Shown: positions 1 to 10,429, counted from the first letter of the stretch. The stretch is DNA of 64,000 nt from Novosphingobium sp. CECT 9465 (GCF_920987055.1 NZ_CAKLBX010000001.1:620001-684000); one strand, 5' to 3'. Notes: generated by a model from the sequence alone, not told the origin. A program made the numbers and translations.

Positions 1-209
1 GCCACCGGCGCGAATGACGTGCGAAAATCCTCGACGGACGAATCGCCCGGATTGAACACGACGCGCATGAAGAAGCGTCCGCTCTGCAAATCGTCGAATT
101 GCTGCGCTTCCTGAATGTTGGCGCCGGAATCGAAAAGATTTCCGGTAACGCGGGCGACGATGCCCGGCTTGTCCTCGCACGACAGCGTCAGAATCAACGA
201 AGCGCTCAT
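1..209 (-). CDS. purU: Formyltetrahydrofolate deformylase, N-terminal part (runs off the window)
   Basis: Reading leftward from the ATG at 209, the protein begins MSASLILTLSCEDKPGIVAR, the opening of the ACT domain of PurU, which hydrolyses 10-formyl-tetrahydrofolate to formate and tetrahydrofolate. About 69 residues are present; the catalytic formyltransferase-like domain lies outside the window. It is divergent from ligM and metF. LigM loads methyl groups onto tetrahydrofolate and MetF oxidises them, so PurU plausibly regenerates free tetrahydrofolate from the formyl end of the same C1 pool. Family assignment is good for the visible part; the role in O-demethylation is inferred from position. 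Confidence 0.85.
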   Translation of the reverse strand, partial: MSASLILTLSCEDKPGIVARVTGNLFDSGANIQEAQQFDDLQSGRFFMRVVFNPGDSSVEDFRTSFAPV

Positions 210-253
210 AATCTCTCTCCCTCGGCGTGCGCCTCATAGGGCGCAACATTTAG

Positions 254-1732
<1,479 letters not shown>

Positions 1733-1812
1733 GATACGCAAAAGCAAGGTCCCGTCTGGATCGCTGCAAAGGCGGCCGGACGGGAACCTCATCATTCAAG
1801 AGGATCCCGACC

Positions 1813-2694
1813 ATGGCAAAGCCCCTGATCCACCCGAACTGGGACAAGGAACCCGCCGGGATCACGGACGGCTTTTCGCTGGAGATGACCGCGAAGGACG
1901 AAGCGTCTCTGCGCGATGCGGCTCCGCTCATCCCGGCGGAAACACCCGTCGCAGTCACTTTCCTTCCCGGCGAGGATGTCGCCGCCCGCGTTGCCGCCAC
2001 GGTCGCGGTGCGCGAACTCGGCTTTGAGCCGATGCCCCATTTTTCCGCTCGCCGGATCACGTCGGAAGACGATTTCGAAGGCTACCTCAAGGCCGTTGTC
2101 GAAAAGGCCGGGGTTTCGCGCTGCTTCATCGTCGCAGGTGATCCGCCCGAACCGGTCGGCCCCTATTTCGATACGTCGGCATTGATCGCCACGGGGGCGT
2201 TCGAGCGCAGCGGCATCAAGGCCATCGGTATCGGCGGGCATCCTGAAGGCCATCCGAACATGAGCGTGGCGCAATGCTGGGCCGTGCTGGAAAGCAAGGT
2301 TGCCGAAATCGAAAGGCGCGGCATGGCCCCGCTGATCGTTACCCAGTTCGGCTTCGATCCTGACGCTTTTCTCGTCTGGCTGAAAGAACTGCGTACGCGC
2401 GGGATCGATGCCCCCGTTCGGATCGGCATTCCCGGTCCCGCCGGGATCAAGCGCCTGCTTGCCTTTGCCGCGCGTTGCGGTGTCGGCGCGTCCACTTCGG
2501 TACTCAAGAAGTACGGAATCTCGGTCACGAACCTGCTTGGCAGTGCAGGGCCGGACAAGCTGGTCGATGCCTTTGCCAGTGGCCTTGGCCCGGAACATGG
2601 CCGGGTGCGGCTGCACTTCTATTCGTTCGGCGGGTTGACCAGGACGCTGGAATGGCTGCACGCCTATAACCGGAAGCACGGCATCGGCGCCTGA
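1813..2694 (+). CDS. metF: Methylenetetrahydrofolate reductase, C1 partner of LigM
   Basis: The 293-residue product is a MetF-family TIM-barrel flavoprotein. With LigM it is expected to run in the oxidative direction, converting 5-methyl-tetrahydrofolate from O-demethylation to 5,10-methylene-tetrahydrofolate. It lies 80 bp after ligM on the same strand with an aagagga ribosome site. The ligM-metF pairing is known from Sphingobium SYK-6. The formyl-tetrahydrofolate ligase (LigH) found there is not visible here; divergent purU stands at the other end of the module. It converges on ribE with only 12 bp between stops. Confidence 0.85.
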   Translation: MAKPLIHPNWDKEPAGITDGFSLEMTAKDEASLRDAAPLIPAETPVAVTFLPGEDVAARVAATVAVRELGFEPMPHFSARRITSEDDFEGYLKAVVEKAGVSRCFIVAGDPPEPVGPYFDTSALIATGAFERSGIKAIGIGGHPEGHPNMSVAQCWAVLESKVAEIERRGMAPLIVTQFGFDPDAFLVWLKELRTRGIDAPVRIGIPGPAGIKRLLAFAARCGVGASTSVLKKYGISVTNLLGSAGPDKLVDAFASGLGPEHGRVRLHFYSFGGLTRTLEWLHAYNRKHGIGA

Positions 2695-2706
2695 ACGGCG
2701 CGCGGC

Positions 2707-3330
2707 TTAAGCCTGAGTTGCCAGGCTCTGCATACGTTTGAGATAGCGCGCCAGCACATCGATTTCGAGGTTTACCTTGTGGCCGGGCGCAAGCGTTCCG
2801 ATCGTGGTGACATGCGCGGTGTGCGGGATGATGTTCAGCGCAAAATGGCATGAGCCATCGGGCTGGTCGGTCACTTCGTTCACCGTCAGCGATACGCCGT
2901 TGACGGTAATCGATCCCTTCGGCGCGAGATAGGGCGCAAGGTCTTGCGGGGCGGCGATGATGAAGCGCAGCGATGCGCCTTCGGGCGCTATGCTAAAGAC
3001 TTCGCCCACGCCATCGACATGGCCGGTCACGATATGCCCGCCCAGTTCATCGCCCAGCTTTAGAGCAGGCTCAAGATTGAGCGCCGCGCCGACGGTCCAC
3101 TGCTGCGGCGCCGTGCAGGCCACCGTCTCGCCCGAAACGTCCACGGCAAACCAGCCTTCGCCCGCAATCCCGCCCTTGTCCACGACGGTCAGGCACACGC
3201 CGGAGCAGGCAATAGAGGCACCGATAGCGATCTTGGCCGGGTCCATTGCACACGAGATCGTGACGTGGCGGTCGCCCTTGTCGTCTATGGCGAGGATATT
3301 GCCGACTTCGGTGACGATCCCGGTGAACAT
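2707..3330 (-). CDS. ribE: Riboflavin synthase alpha chain
   Basis: The 207-residue protein starts MFTGIVTEVG, the hallmark of riboflavin synthase, which dismutates two 6,7-dimethyl-8-ribityllumazine molecules into riboflavin and a pyrimidinedione. Two lumazine-binding repeats are visible: residues about 1-95, and about 100-195 beginning near GHIVTGHVDGVG. The start at 3330 was chosen because earlier in-frame codons overlap ribD and lack homology. It follows ribD by 13 bp on the same strand, so the two are probably co-transcribed. No FMN riboswitch is seen in front of the pair. Confidence 0.93.
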   Translation of the reverse strand: MFTGIVTEVGNILAIDDKGDRHVTISCAMDPAKIAIGASIACSGVCLTVVDKGGIAGEGWFAVDVSGETVACTAPQQWTVGAALNLEPALKLGDELGGHIVTGHVDGVGEVFSIAPEGASLRFIIAAPQDLAPYLAPKGSITVNGVSLTVNEVTDQPDGSCHFALNIIPHTAHVTTIGTLAPGHKVNLEIDVLARYLKRMQSLATQA

Positions 3331-3343
3331 TGCAAAATCTCCT

Positions 3344-4315
3344 TCAGCGGACGCGTTCGTAGACGTCCAGCGCATCGCTGCCAAGCGTCCGACGGTCCAC
3401 ATTGCGCCAACGACCGTGGGCTTGTGTCAACGAGGCGAGGCCGATGTCGCCGATGCAGGACAGGCCAGCGCCGACAATGATCGGCGCGCGATAGATCAGC
3501 AGCCGGTCAACCATGTCTGCTTCGATGAAGGCCGCTGCGGCTTGCCCGCCGCCTTCCACGAACAGATACTGCGCATCGCCGAATGCAGCGGGCGCCGAAA
3601 TGTCGGGCACGGCGGTCCAGCCTTCGGGCGCGGCTCCGCGTGTCAGGACCATGCGCTGCGGGCTGCGGGCTTCAAGACCCGGCAGCCGCACATCAAGGCG
3701 CGGCGCGTCGGCGCGCAGGGTGCCGCCGCCGACCAGTATCCCATCGGTTCGCGCGCGCTCTACATGGCAATGCGCGCGCGCCTCCGGCCCGGTGATCCAC
3801 TGGCTCGATCCATCGGCCAGCGCGATCCTGCCATCGAGTGACGTGGCCAGTTTCAGCGTAATGTGCGGCCGCCCCATCGCCGAGCGCTTGAGATATCCCG
3901 CCAGTGAGGTGCGCGCGGCGGGGGAGGGCAGTATTTCAGCGGATATGCCTGCTTCCAGCAATGCCGCAATGCCGCTGCCTGCCGTGCGTGGATCGGGGTC
4001 TTCCACACCGATCACCACGCGGGCAAGACCGCTGCCAAGCACCAGCGATGTGCACGAAGGCCCGCGCTGGCTGGCATGGGCGCACGGTTCCAGCGTGACG
4101 TAAAGCGTTGCTCCGCGCGCGGCATTGCCCGCCATGGCCAAGGCTTCCGCTTCGGCATGGGGCCTGCCGCCGGTGCGCGTCCATCCGCGCCCGACGACTA
4201 CTCCATCTCTGATGATAACCGCGCCGACCGCCGGATTCGGGCGGCTCAGCGGACGTCCGCGCAGGGCCAGCGCAGCAGCCGCATCGAGCCAGCGCAGATC
4301 ATCGGCGCGGCTCAT
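3344..4315 (-). CDS. ribD: Bifunctional riboflavin deaminase/reductase
   Basis: This 323-residue enzyme catalyses the second and third steps of riboflavin synthesis. The N-terminal cytidine-deaminase-like half carries the zinc motif HAEAEAL followed by PCAHASQRGPSC; the C-terminal half is the DHFR-like reductase domain, starting near ITLKLATSLDGRIA. The length is slightly below the usual 360 or so. Its start overlaps the stop of the upstream small membrane protein gene by 4 bp, and ribE follows 13 bp downstream. Confidence 0.92.
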   Translation of the reverse strand: MSRADDLRWLDAAAALALRGRPLSRPNPAVGAVIIRDGVVVGRGWTRTGGRPHAEAEALAMAGNAARGATLYVTLEPCAHASQRGPSCTSLVLGSGLARVVIGVEDPDPRTAGSGIAALLEAGISAEILPSPAARTSLAGYLKRSAMGRPHITLKLATSLDGRIALADGSSQWITGPEARAHCHVERARTDGILVGGGTLRADAPRLDVRLPGLEARSPQRMVLTRGAAPEGWTAVPDISAPAAFGDAQYLFVEGGGQAAAAFIEADMVDRLLIYRAPIIVGAGLSCIGDIGLASLTQAHGRWRNVDRRTLGSDALDVYERVR

Positions 4316-4803
4316 TGCGCTTCAGTTTGCTCTGCCTGTTGGGCCTTGTCAAACACGGGATTGTCGATCAGGTGCTTGTCGAGGATCGACTTGCGCTGGG
4401 CATCGATCCGGGCCTTTTCGGCGGCGCGTTCGGCCTTGCCCTTTTCATAGGCGTCCACCGTATCGACGCCGGTTGCGTTGCCCACCGCGCGATACATCTG
4501 GCGAACGCGTTCCTGGCTGGCTTCCTCTTCGGCTTCCTCGGCGCGGGCCTTGGCTGTAGCCGCACGGTTCTCCGCAAGGATTTCGGCGTCGGTGCGGCCT
4601 TCGATGAAGCTGGGGAAATAGACCACCTTTGGTGGCAGCGGCAGCCCGCGTCCGCCCTGGTTGCTCATCACGAAAAAGATGCCGCCGGTCACCGCTGCGG
4701 ACAGTACCAGCGCAATCGTGCGGTATTCGCTGGGAGCGCCAAGCACCTGCCACAGATCAACCAGGGCGCGGCGTGGCGAAACATTGCGGAAAAAGGCTTT
4801 CAT
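4312..4803 (-). CDS. Hypothetical single-pass membrane protein with charged helical tail
   Basis: The 163-residue product has a short cytoplasmic N-terminus, one predicted membrane segment at about residues 28-46 (IALVLSAAVTGGIFFVMSN), then a long Ala/Glu/Lys/Arg-rich region that should form helix or coiled coil. I do not recognise a named family, although proteins of this form sit next to ribD in sphingomonads. The 4-bp overlap with ribD implies translational coupling but gives no clear function. Confidence 0.7.
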   Translation of the reverse strand: MKAFFRNVSPRRALVDLWQVLGAPSEYRTIALVLSAAVTGGIFFVMSNQGGRGLPLPPKVVYFPSFIEGRTDAEILAENRAATAKARAEEAEEEASQERVRQMYRAVGNATGVDTVDAYEKGKAERAAEKARIDAQRKSILDKHLIDNPVFDKAQQAEQTEAQ

Positions 4804-4849
4804 GCGCGCCTAGATAGGGCGTGCGGGCGGCTTGCGCTACCCTTCTGCG

Positions 4850-5623
4850 TCAGCCGAAAGGCGCATAAAGCGAACGCCCGTTCCGTTTCAGCCAGCGATT
4901 GGCCGCTCCCACGTCTCCTTCGAACAGCATTTCCAGATGGGCGTGGAAGGCTGGACTGTGATCGAAGTGCGTCATGTGCGCCACTTCATGCGCAACGACC
5001 GAGCGCCGGACGAAATCCGGCGCCATGATCAGCCGCCAGTTGATGCGGATCGCACCGTCCGCTGCGCAACTGCCCCAGCGCCGTTGCGCCCGCGACAGTG
5101 TGAGGCGCGGGACCGCATGAGCCGCCTTCGTGCAATAGTGGGCCAGATCGATCGCGAGCAATGCCAGGGCTTCGGCTTCGAGCCATCGCTGCAAGCGGCG
5201 GCTCAACGATTCGCGCGGGCCACCGATGACGACGGCACCGCCCTCGATCACCGGCTTGCGCCGTGCCGCCTCGGTCCAGGCGATCACCAGCGCCTCGCCG
5301 CGCAAGTGCAGGGTGGTGCCGGGCGCGATCATCCGCGCTTCTGGAAGATTGGCGAGCTGGCCCGCCAGCCAGTCCGCACGATCCCGCGCGAAGGCCTCTG
5401 CATCGCCGACGCGGCCCCATGCCGGGATCGAAACCCGTGCCTCGCTGCCATCGGGGGCCAGCCGCAGCGTCATCCGGCGGGCATGGCCCAGCTTGCGGAT
5501 GACCAGCGGCAATTCGCGTTCTCCCACCACGACCGTCCTTGGGGCGGGCGCGCGTACTGCTACCTTGCGTGGAGCAGGGGTTTCCTTTGCGCGGGTATCG
5601 GCACGGCGCAGCCAGTCAAGCAT
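4850..5623 (-). CDS. YgjP-like (DUF45) zinc metallohydrolase
   Basis: The 257-residue protein carries HEVAH followed by a downstream His (HSPAFHAHLE), the zinc site of the YgjP/DUF45 family, a group of M48-like putative metallopeptidases. RRWGSCA, also typical of the family, precedes it. The substrate is unknown. The start at 5623 overlaps the upstream ycgN-like gene by 8 bp and gives MLDWLRRADTR; another in-frame ATG at 5638 is possible. The gene belongs to a minus-strand run with ycgN and the SCO1/SenC gene. Confidence 0.82.
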   Translation of the reverse strand: MLDWLRRADTRAKETPAPRKVAVRAPAPRTVVVGERELPLVIRKLGHARRMTLRLAPDGSEARVSIPAWGRVGDAEAFARDRADWLAGQLANLPEARMIAPGTTLHLRGEALVIAWTEAARRKPVIEGGAVVIGGPRESLSRRLQRWLEAEALALLAIDLAHYCTKAAHAVPRLTLSRAQRRWGSCAADGAIRINWRLIMAPDFVRRSVVAHEVAHMTHFDHSPAFHAHLEMLFEGDVGAANRWLKRNGRSLYAPFG

Positions 5624-6077
5624 CGCGGGTGCCTTTGCCATCGAAGTAGTCCGCCGGAACGACATGCTCTTCCAGCGGCCCTGAAACCGTTTCGCTGATC
5701 GCCTTGCCGATGACGGATTGCCCTGCCCGATGCACTGCCTCGCGATCACCCGAAATCAGGTAATGCCAGTCTGGCAGCGGATCGCCATCGGCGCGCAGGC
5801 GATAGGCGCAGGTATCGGGCAACCACGGCAGATCACGCGCGAGCTTGGGCGTCAACCGCAGGCAATCGGGCACATAGACGCGGCGATGCTTGTAATCGCT
5901 GCAACGCCCGGTCTTGAGGTCAAGCAAACGACATGAGACATTGGTGTGGTAGACTTCGCCGGTGATGTCGTCTTCCAGCTTGTGCAGGCAGCACTTGCCG
6001 CAGCCATCGCACAGCGCCTCCCACTGTTCGCGGTTCAGCGTTTCGACCGGACGGTTCCAGAACGGGTCTGCGCTCAT
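5616..6077 (-). CDS. YcgN/UPF0260 family cysteine-cluster protein
   Basis: This 153-residue protein has the CDGCGKCC cluster near its start, then single cysteines (SCRLLD, RCSDYK, DCLRL, CAYRL) in the UPF0260/YcgN pattern, related to the YkgJ zinc- or iron-chelating family. The biochemical role is unknown. The start at 6077 (MSADPFWNRP) is preferred because it matches family length and follows the SenC stop by 7 bp. Confidence 0.85.
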   Translation of the reverse strand: MSADPFWNRPVETLNREQWEALCDGCGKCCLHKLEDDITGEVYHTNVSCRLLDLKTGRCSDYKHRRVYVPDCLRLTPKLARDLPWLPDTCAYRLRADGDPLPDWHYLISGDREAVHRAGQSVIGKAISETVSGPLEEHVVPADYFDGKGTRDA

Positions 6078-6084
6078 CGGGCGA

Positions 6085-6699
6085 TCAGCGCACCCATCTG
6101 GCGAGGTCCGCAGCCACGGCCTTGGCGTCTTTTTCAGCAGGCAGCAGCGCAATCGGTTCGCCCTGCGGTCCCATCAGATAGGCCGCGCGGCTGTGGTCCA
6201 TCAGGTATTCGGTGGGGGACCCACCATCGCGCTTCTCATAATAGACCGCCCACTGCTTGGCTACGGCGGCGATCTGTTCGGACGTGCCCGAAAGGCCGAT
6301 GACCGAAGGGCCGAAATTGGCAGCATAAGCGCCGACCACTTGCGGGGTATCGCGTTCGGGATCGATGGTGATGAATATCGGCTGGATTTTCGCTGCGGCC
6401 TCAGGCTTGTCCTTCGCGAACAGCCTCAGCCCTTGGGCGATGTTCTGCAGATCGATCGGGCACACATCCGGGCAGAACGTGTAGCCGAAATAGACGATGC
6501 GGTATTTGCCGGAAAAATCGGCGTAGCGTACCGGCTTTCCATCCTTTCCCGTCAGCGTGAAATCGCCGCCGATCGTCGCGCCTTGCAACGGTGGGCTTTC
6601 AGTGGGCGCGCCTCCGCAGGCGGCAAGTGCGAAAGTGCAGGTTGCGGCAATCGCGGCGAAAAGGGATCGAAGGTTGTGGGCCATGGCGCGGCGGTTCAT
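6085..6699 (-). CDS. SCO1/SenC copper chaperone-like thioredoxin-fold lipoprotein
   Basis: The 204-residue protein has an export signal ending in a lipobox-like LAAC near residue 28, then a thioredoxin fold with the copper motif FCPDVCP and the distant histidine in MDHSRAAYL. Such proteins deliver copper to the CuA site of cytochrome c oxidase or act as periplasmic thiol reductants. No oxidase genes are in the window, so the client is unknown. It is the first gene of a minus-strand run through ycgN and the ygjP-like gene. A second in-frame ATG five codons later could be used. Confidence 0.9.
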   Translation of the reverse strand: MNRRAMAHNLRSLFAAIAATCTFALAACGGAPTESPPLQGATIGGDFTLTGKDGKPVRYADFSGKYRIVYFGYTFCPDVCPIDLQNIAQGLRLFAKDKPEAAAKIQPIFITIDPERDTPQVVGAYAANFGPSVIGLSGTSEQIAAVAKQWAVYYEKRDGGSPTEYLMDHSRAAYLMGPQGEPIALLPAEKDAKAVAADLARWVR

Positions 6700-6775
6700 G
6701 CTCTGCTAACCGTGCCCTTGCAAGAGGCGAGTCCGTCAGGCCCGACAGGGCAGGGGCACGCAACAGGAGGAAACA

Positions 6776-7393
6776 ATGCTGTCGATCATGCGCAGGGCAT
6801 CCGCCATTCTGGCGATCCTGCTCGCCGCTGCGGTCTCTATTCCTGCGCAGGCCCAGTTTTCCGACAGCTACAAGTTTCTGGAAGCCGTCCGCAAGAAAGA
6901 GGGCGATAAGGTCACCGAGGCCCTCAATGAGCCGGGCACCCAGATCATCAATACGCGCGATGTTACCACCGGCCATTCGGCACTGCATATCGTGGTTGCG
7001 CGGCGCGACTTGACGTGGATGCAATTCCTGATCGGCAAGGGTGCGAACGTGAATATTCGCGACAACAAGGGCATGACTCCGCTGGTACAGGCTTGCGAGC
7101 TTGGCTTTATCGAAGGCGTGGACGAACTGATCAAATCCGGCGCGCGCGTTGAAGATGCGAACAATACCGGCGAGACTCCGTTGATCAGCGCCGTCCACCG
7201 CCGCGACCTCGCCCTCGTCCGTCTGTTGATCAAGGCAGGTGCCAATCCCGACCGTCCCGACAACTCCGGCCGCTCGGCGCGCGATTACGCGGTGCTTGAA
7301 GGCAAGAGCAGCCCCGTGCTGGGCGAAATCGAACGTGCCACAAAGGACGTCAAGGCCGCTGGTCCCAAGAAAACCTACGGGCCGTCTTTCTGA
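6776..7393 (+). CDS. Secreted/periplasmic ankyrin-repeat protein
   Basis: The 205-residue protein has an N-terminal signal peptide ending near AQAQF (about residue 27) and at least three ankyrin repeats: TGHSALHIVVARRDL, KGMTPLVQACELGF and TGETPLISAVHRRDL. Such repeats mediate protein binding; the partner is unknown. A strong aggagg ribosome site precedes the ATG. The COQ9 gene begins 2 bp after its stop, so they are probably one transcript. It diverges from the SenC gene. Confidence 0.85.
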   Translation: MLSIMRRASAILAILLAAAVSIPAQAQFSDSYKFLEAVRKKEGDKVTEALNEPGTQIINTRDVTTGHSALHIVVARRDLTWMQFLIGKGANVNIRDNKGMTPLVQACELGFIEGVDELIKSGARVEDANNTGETPLISAVHRRDLALVRLLIKAGANPDRPDNSGRSARDYAVLEGKSSPVLGEIERATKDVKAAGPKKTYGPSF

Positions 7394-7395
7394 CC

Positions 7396-8052
7396 ATGAC
7401 CGAAGATTTCAGCCTTGACGCCCTCCGCCTTCGCATTGCCCCGGCAATTGCCGAATCCGCCGTATTCGACGGCTGGACCGACGCCGCCGTAACCGCAGCC
7501 GCCGGGGTGGAAGGTGTTGATCCGTCAGTCGCCCGATTTGCCTTCGATGGCGGCGCGATGGCGATGATTTCCGCATGGATCGCCCGGATCGATGCCGACA
7601 TGGCCGAAGCGTTGCCGCAGGTGCAGTTGTCCAACCTGCCGATGCGCGAACGCATCCGCCGCCTTGTCCAGTTCCGGCTCGATGCGCTGGTGGGCAAGGA
7701 GGAGGCCCTTCGCCGGGCGCTGGCGATCATGGCCATGCCGCAGAACGTCGCCGCCGCCACCCGCCTCGGCTGGTCGAGTGCCGACAGGATGTGGCGGCTG
7801 GCGGGCGATACCGCCACCGATTACAATCACTATACAAAGCGCCTGACGCTGGGCGCGATCTATGCCGCGACGCTCTCGGTGTTCGCAAGCGATACCAGCG
7901 ACAATCACGCCGACGCCCGCGCCTTCCTCGATCGCCGGATCGATGGCGTGATGAAGTTTGAAAAGGCCAAGGCCAAGTTGACCAAGCCGCGCGAGGGTGA
8001 GACGTTCTCGTTTACCCGCTTGCTTGGCCGTCTGCGTTATCCAGCGACCTGA
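7396..8052 (+). CDS. COQ9 family protein (ubiquinone biosynthesis lipid-binding factor)
   Basis: The 218-residue product resembles the alphaproteobacterial COQ9 family: an N-terminal TetR-like helical part, then the conserved region WSSADRMWRLAGDTATDYNHYTKR. COQ9 binds lipid and supports the COQ7 step of ubiquinone synthesis in mitochondria; the bacterial protein is presumed similar. In many alphaproteobacteria it is divergent from rpsU, whereas here rpsU lies 15 kb away. Confidence 0.85.
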   Translation: MTEDFSLDALRLRIAPAIAESAVFDGWTDAAVTAAAGVEGVDPSVARFAFDGGAMAMISAWIARIDADMAEALPQVQLSNLPMRERIRRLVQFRLDALVGKEEALRRALAIMAMPQNVAAATRLGWSSADRMWRLAGDTATDYNHYTKRLTLGAIYAATLSVFASDTSDNHADARAFLDRRIDGVMKFEKAKAKLTKPREGETFSFTRLLGRLRYPAT

Positions 8053-8059
8053 AGTCGGT

Positions 8060-8226
8060 TTCGCGCAGAGGCGCAAAGGAAGCAGAGAGCGCAAAGGGGT
8101 GGCGCTTGCGGCAAGGCAGCCTTTTGATCGTCACTTGCGCCAAGCCCGGCGTCTGCAAAAATAGGGTTCTTGTTCGCCCAGAGCTACATCCCGGCGGCCT
8201 TTGCTTCCTCTGCGCCTCTGCGCGAA
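8060..8226. repeat. Hairpin repeat before feoA (25-bp inverted arms)
   Basis: Arms at 8060-8084 and 8202-8226 are inverted copies with one mismatch, built on the core TTCGCGCAGAGGCGCA. The 117 bp between them codes for nothing recognisable. A related but longer hairpin lies after feoB (10480-10638), so the pair brackets the feo operon. This fills most of the 242-bp gap between the COQ9 gene and feoA. Confidence 0.75.
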
Positions 8227-8260
8227 GCGTCCTATCCTGACCCAGCATTTTTGATGCAGC

Positions 8261-8286
8261 GCAATTCTATTGCGAATGACTTGCAA
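8261..8286. promoter_or_regulatory. Fur-like overlapping inverted repeats before feoA
   Basis: The perfect palindrome GCAATTCTATTGC (8261-8273) shares its right half with an imperfect one, TTGCGAATGACTTGCAA (8270-8286). GCAA/TTGC half-sites repeated in this way are typical of alphaproteobacterial Fur sites, and the position just before an iron(II) uptake operon fits iron repression. Binding is inferred from sequence and location. Confidence 0.5.
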
Positions 8287-8294
8287 AGTCTTTC

Positions 8295-8573
8295 GTGCTA
8301 TGGCAGCGCGGTCGGGTGACACTCGACGAACTCCCCCTTGGCACGCCTGCGCGAATCGCGTCGGTTGATTGGTCCACGCTTGTCGCTGAAGAGGCGCAGC
8401 GGCTGCAGGCGCTTGGCCTTGATGTGGGCGCGCGGGTAACGCTGGCCTATCGCGGCGTGTTCATGGGGCGCGATCCGCTGGCCGTGGAGATCGGCCGGAT
8501 GACCGTGGCGCTGCGCCGCGTCCACGCACGGGCGATGACAGTCGAACCCATCACGCAAACCGCCATCGCATGA
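8295..8573 (+). CDS. feoA: FeoA, ferrous iron transport accessory protein
   Basis: The 92-residue small SH3-like FeoA protein supports FeoB. Family features include LGLDVGARVTLAYRG and a closing beta region. The first in-frame start is GTG at 8295; GTG at 8316, giving a protein beginning VTLDELPLG, fits family length better and is a real alternative. The stop overlaps the feoB ATG by 4 bp. A Fur-like element lies directly upstream. Confidence 0.88.
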   Translation: MLWQRGRVTLDELPLGTPARIASVDWSTLVAEEAQRLQALGLDVGARVTLAYRGVFMGRDPLAVEIGRMTVALRRVHARAMTVEPITQTAIA

Positions 8574-10429
8574 GCCGTATGCCCATCGTCGCAGCCCTTG
8601 TCGGCAATCCCAATGCGGGCAAGAGCGCGCTGTTCAACGCGCTGACCGGCGCGCGCCAGAAAATTGCCAACTATCCCGGCGTCACGGTGGAGCGGAAGGC
8701 GGGGCGGTTGCTGCTGCCCACGGGCGAACCTGTCGAGCTGGTCGATCTGCCCGGTTCCTATGGCCTTGATTCCACCAGTCCCGATGAGGAGGTGACCCGC
8801 AAGGTCATCATGGGCGAACAGGCGGGGCAGGCCAGGCCCGACGTGATCGTGCTGGTGCTCGATAGCTCGAACCTCGAACAGCATCTGGTGTTTGCGCAGG
8901 AAGTGATCGAACTGGGCCGACCCACGGTGGTTGCGCTCAACATGGTCGATCTGGCCGAGCGTGACGGGCTGGTGCTCGATCCCGCCGCGCTGGAAGGGGC
9001 GCTGGGCGTTCCTGTGATTCCGACAGTCGCTGTGCGCCGCCGTGGCCTGAACGAACTGGCCAGTGCCATCGGCGAGGCCCGCGACCGTGCGACCGCGCAT
9101 GAAGCGGCACCGCGCCCGCATGTGACTCTGCCCGAACGGCGGATGCTTGCGCATGAAATCGCCAACGCGGCGATCATTTCGGAAACCGCAAAGCACCGTA
9201 TTCACGCGCGGATGGACAAGCTGCTGCTGCATCCATGGGCCGGGCCGCCGATCCTGTTTGCGCTGCTGTTCGTGGTGTTCCAGGCGGTGTTCACCTGGGC
9301 CACGCCGTTTGCCGATGGACTCGACGCGGGCGTATCGGCGCTGGGCGATCTGGTCCGGGCCAGCGTCCCGGAAAGCCTGCTGCGTGATCTGGTAACGGAC
9401 GGGATCATCGCCGGCGTCGGTTCGGTCGTCGTGTTCCTGCCGCAGATCGTGATCCTGTTCTTCTTCATCCTGACGATGGAGGCGACCGGCTACATGGCCC
9501 GCGCCGCTTTCCTGATGGACCGGATGATGGCGGGCGTCGGCCTTTCCGGGCGCAGCTTCATTCCGCTGCTGTCCAGCTTTGCCTGCGCCATTCCCGGCAT
9601 CATGGCCACGCGCAGCATCACCGATCCCAAGGACCGCCTGACCACGATCCTGATTGCGCCGATGATGACCTGTTCGGCGCGCCTGCCGGTCTACGCCGTC
9701 ATCATCGCGGCGTTCATTCCCAACACTTCGGTCGGACCCGGCATAGGGCTTCAGGGGCTGGTGATGTTCGCCCTCTATGTTGCCGGGATCGTCGGCGCGA
9801 TGGTCGTCGCGCTGGTCCTGCGCCGTTCGGTGACCAAGGGGGCGGCTTCGGGCTTCATCATGGAACTGCCCAAGTACCAGCTGCCCACGATCAAGGACCT
9901 TGCCATCGGCCTGTGGCAGCGCGCGTGGATATTCCTGCGCCGCGCAGGCACGATGATCTTCACGGTCACCATCGCGCTTTGGATACTGCTGAACTTCCCG
10001 CGCGCCGAACCGGGGCAGGACCAGATCAACGCCTCGGTCGCGGGCACGCTGGCAAACGGACTTTCGGTCGTTCTCGAACCCATCGGCTTCAACCGCGACA
10101 TGAGCCTGGCGATCATCCCCGCCATGGCCGCGCGCGAAGTGGCGGTCAGTTCGCTCGCCACCACTTACGCGGTCGGCACCAGCGACGATGAAGATGCGCA
10201 GGCGATGGCGCTGGGCGATCAGCTCAAGTCACGCTGGACCCTGCCCATGGCGCTGTCGTTCCTCGCCTGGTTCGTGTTCGCGCCGCAGTGCCTTTCGACC
10301 ATCGCCGTCGCACGGCGCGAGACGAACGGCTGGAAGTGGCCCGCCTTCATGCTCGCCTATCTCTTCGCACTTGCCTACCTTGCGGCCTTCGCCACGTTCT
10401 GGACTGCTACTGCTTTAAGGTTGGGTTAG
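8570..10429 (+). CDS. feoB: FeoB, ferrous iron transporter
   Basis: The 619-residue protein has an N-terminal G domain with GNPNAGKSALFN (P-loop), DLPGSYGLD (G3) and NMVD (G4), followed by the inner-membrane domain with two Gate motifs containing the conserved cysteines in SSFACAIPGIM and MTCSARLPVY. It carries Fe(II) across the inner membrane. It is shorter than enteric FeoB (about 770), as usual in this group. It is coupled to feoA by the ATGA overlap; no feoC is seen. Confidence 0.95.
   Translation: MSRMPIVAALVGNPNAGKSALFNALTGARQKIANYPGVTVERKAGRLLLPTGEPVELVDLPGSYGLDSTSPDEEVTRKVIMGEQAGQARPDVIVLVLDSSNLEQHLVFAQEVIELGRPTVVALNMVDLAERDGLVLDPAALEGALGVPVIPTVAVRRRGLNELASAIGEARDRATAHEAAPRPHVTLPERRMLAHEIANAAIISETAKHRIHARMDKLLLHPWAGPPILFALLFVVFQAVFTWATPFADGLDAGVSALGDLVRASVPESLLRDLVTDGIIAGVGSVVVFLPQIVILFFFILTMEATGYMARAAFLMDRMMAGVGLSGRSFIPLLSSFACAIPGIMATRSITDPKDRLTTILIAPMMTCSARLPVYAVIIAAFIPNTSVGPGIGLQGLVMFALYVAGIVGAMVVALVLRRSVTKGAASGFIMELPKYQLPTIKDLAIGLWQRAWIFLRRAGTMIFTVTIALWILLNFPRAEPGQDQINASVAGTLANGLSVVLEPIGFNRDMSLAIIPAMAAREVAVSSLATTYAVGTSDDEDAQAMALGDQLKSRWTLPMALSFLAWFVFAPQCLSTIAVARRETNGWKWPAFMLAYLFALAYLAAFATFWTATALRLG

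Noticed and set aside
4804..4849. FMN riboswitch controlling the ribD-ribE genes.
   Set aside because: The gap upstream of the operon is only 46 bp and shows no RFN-element pattern.
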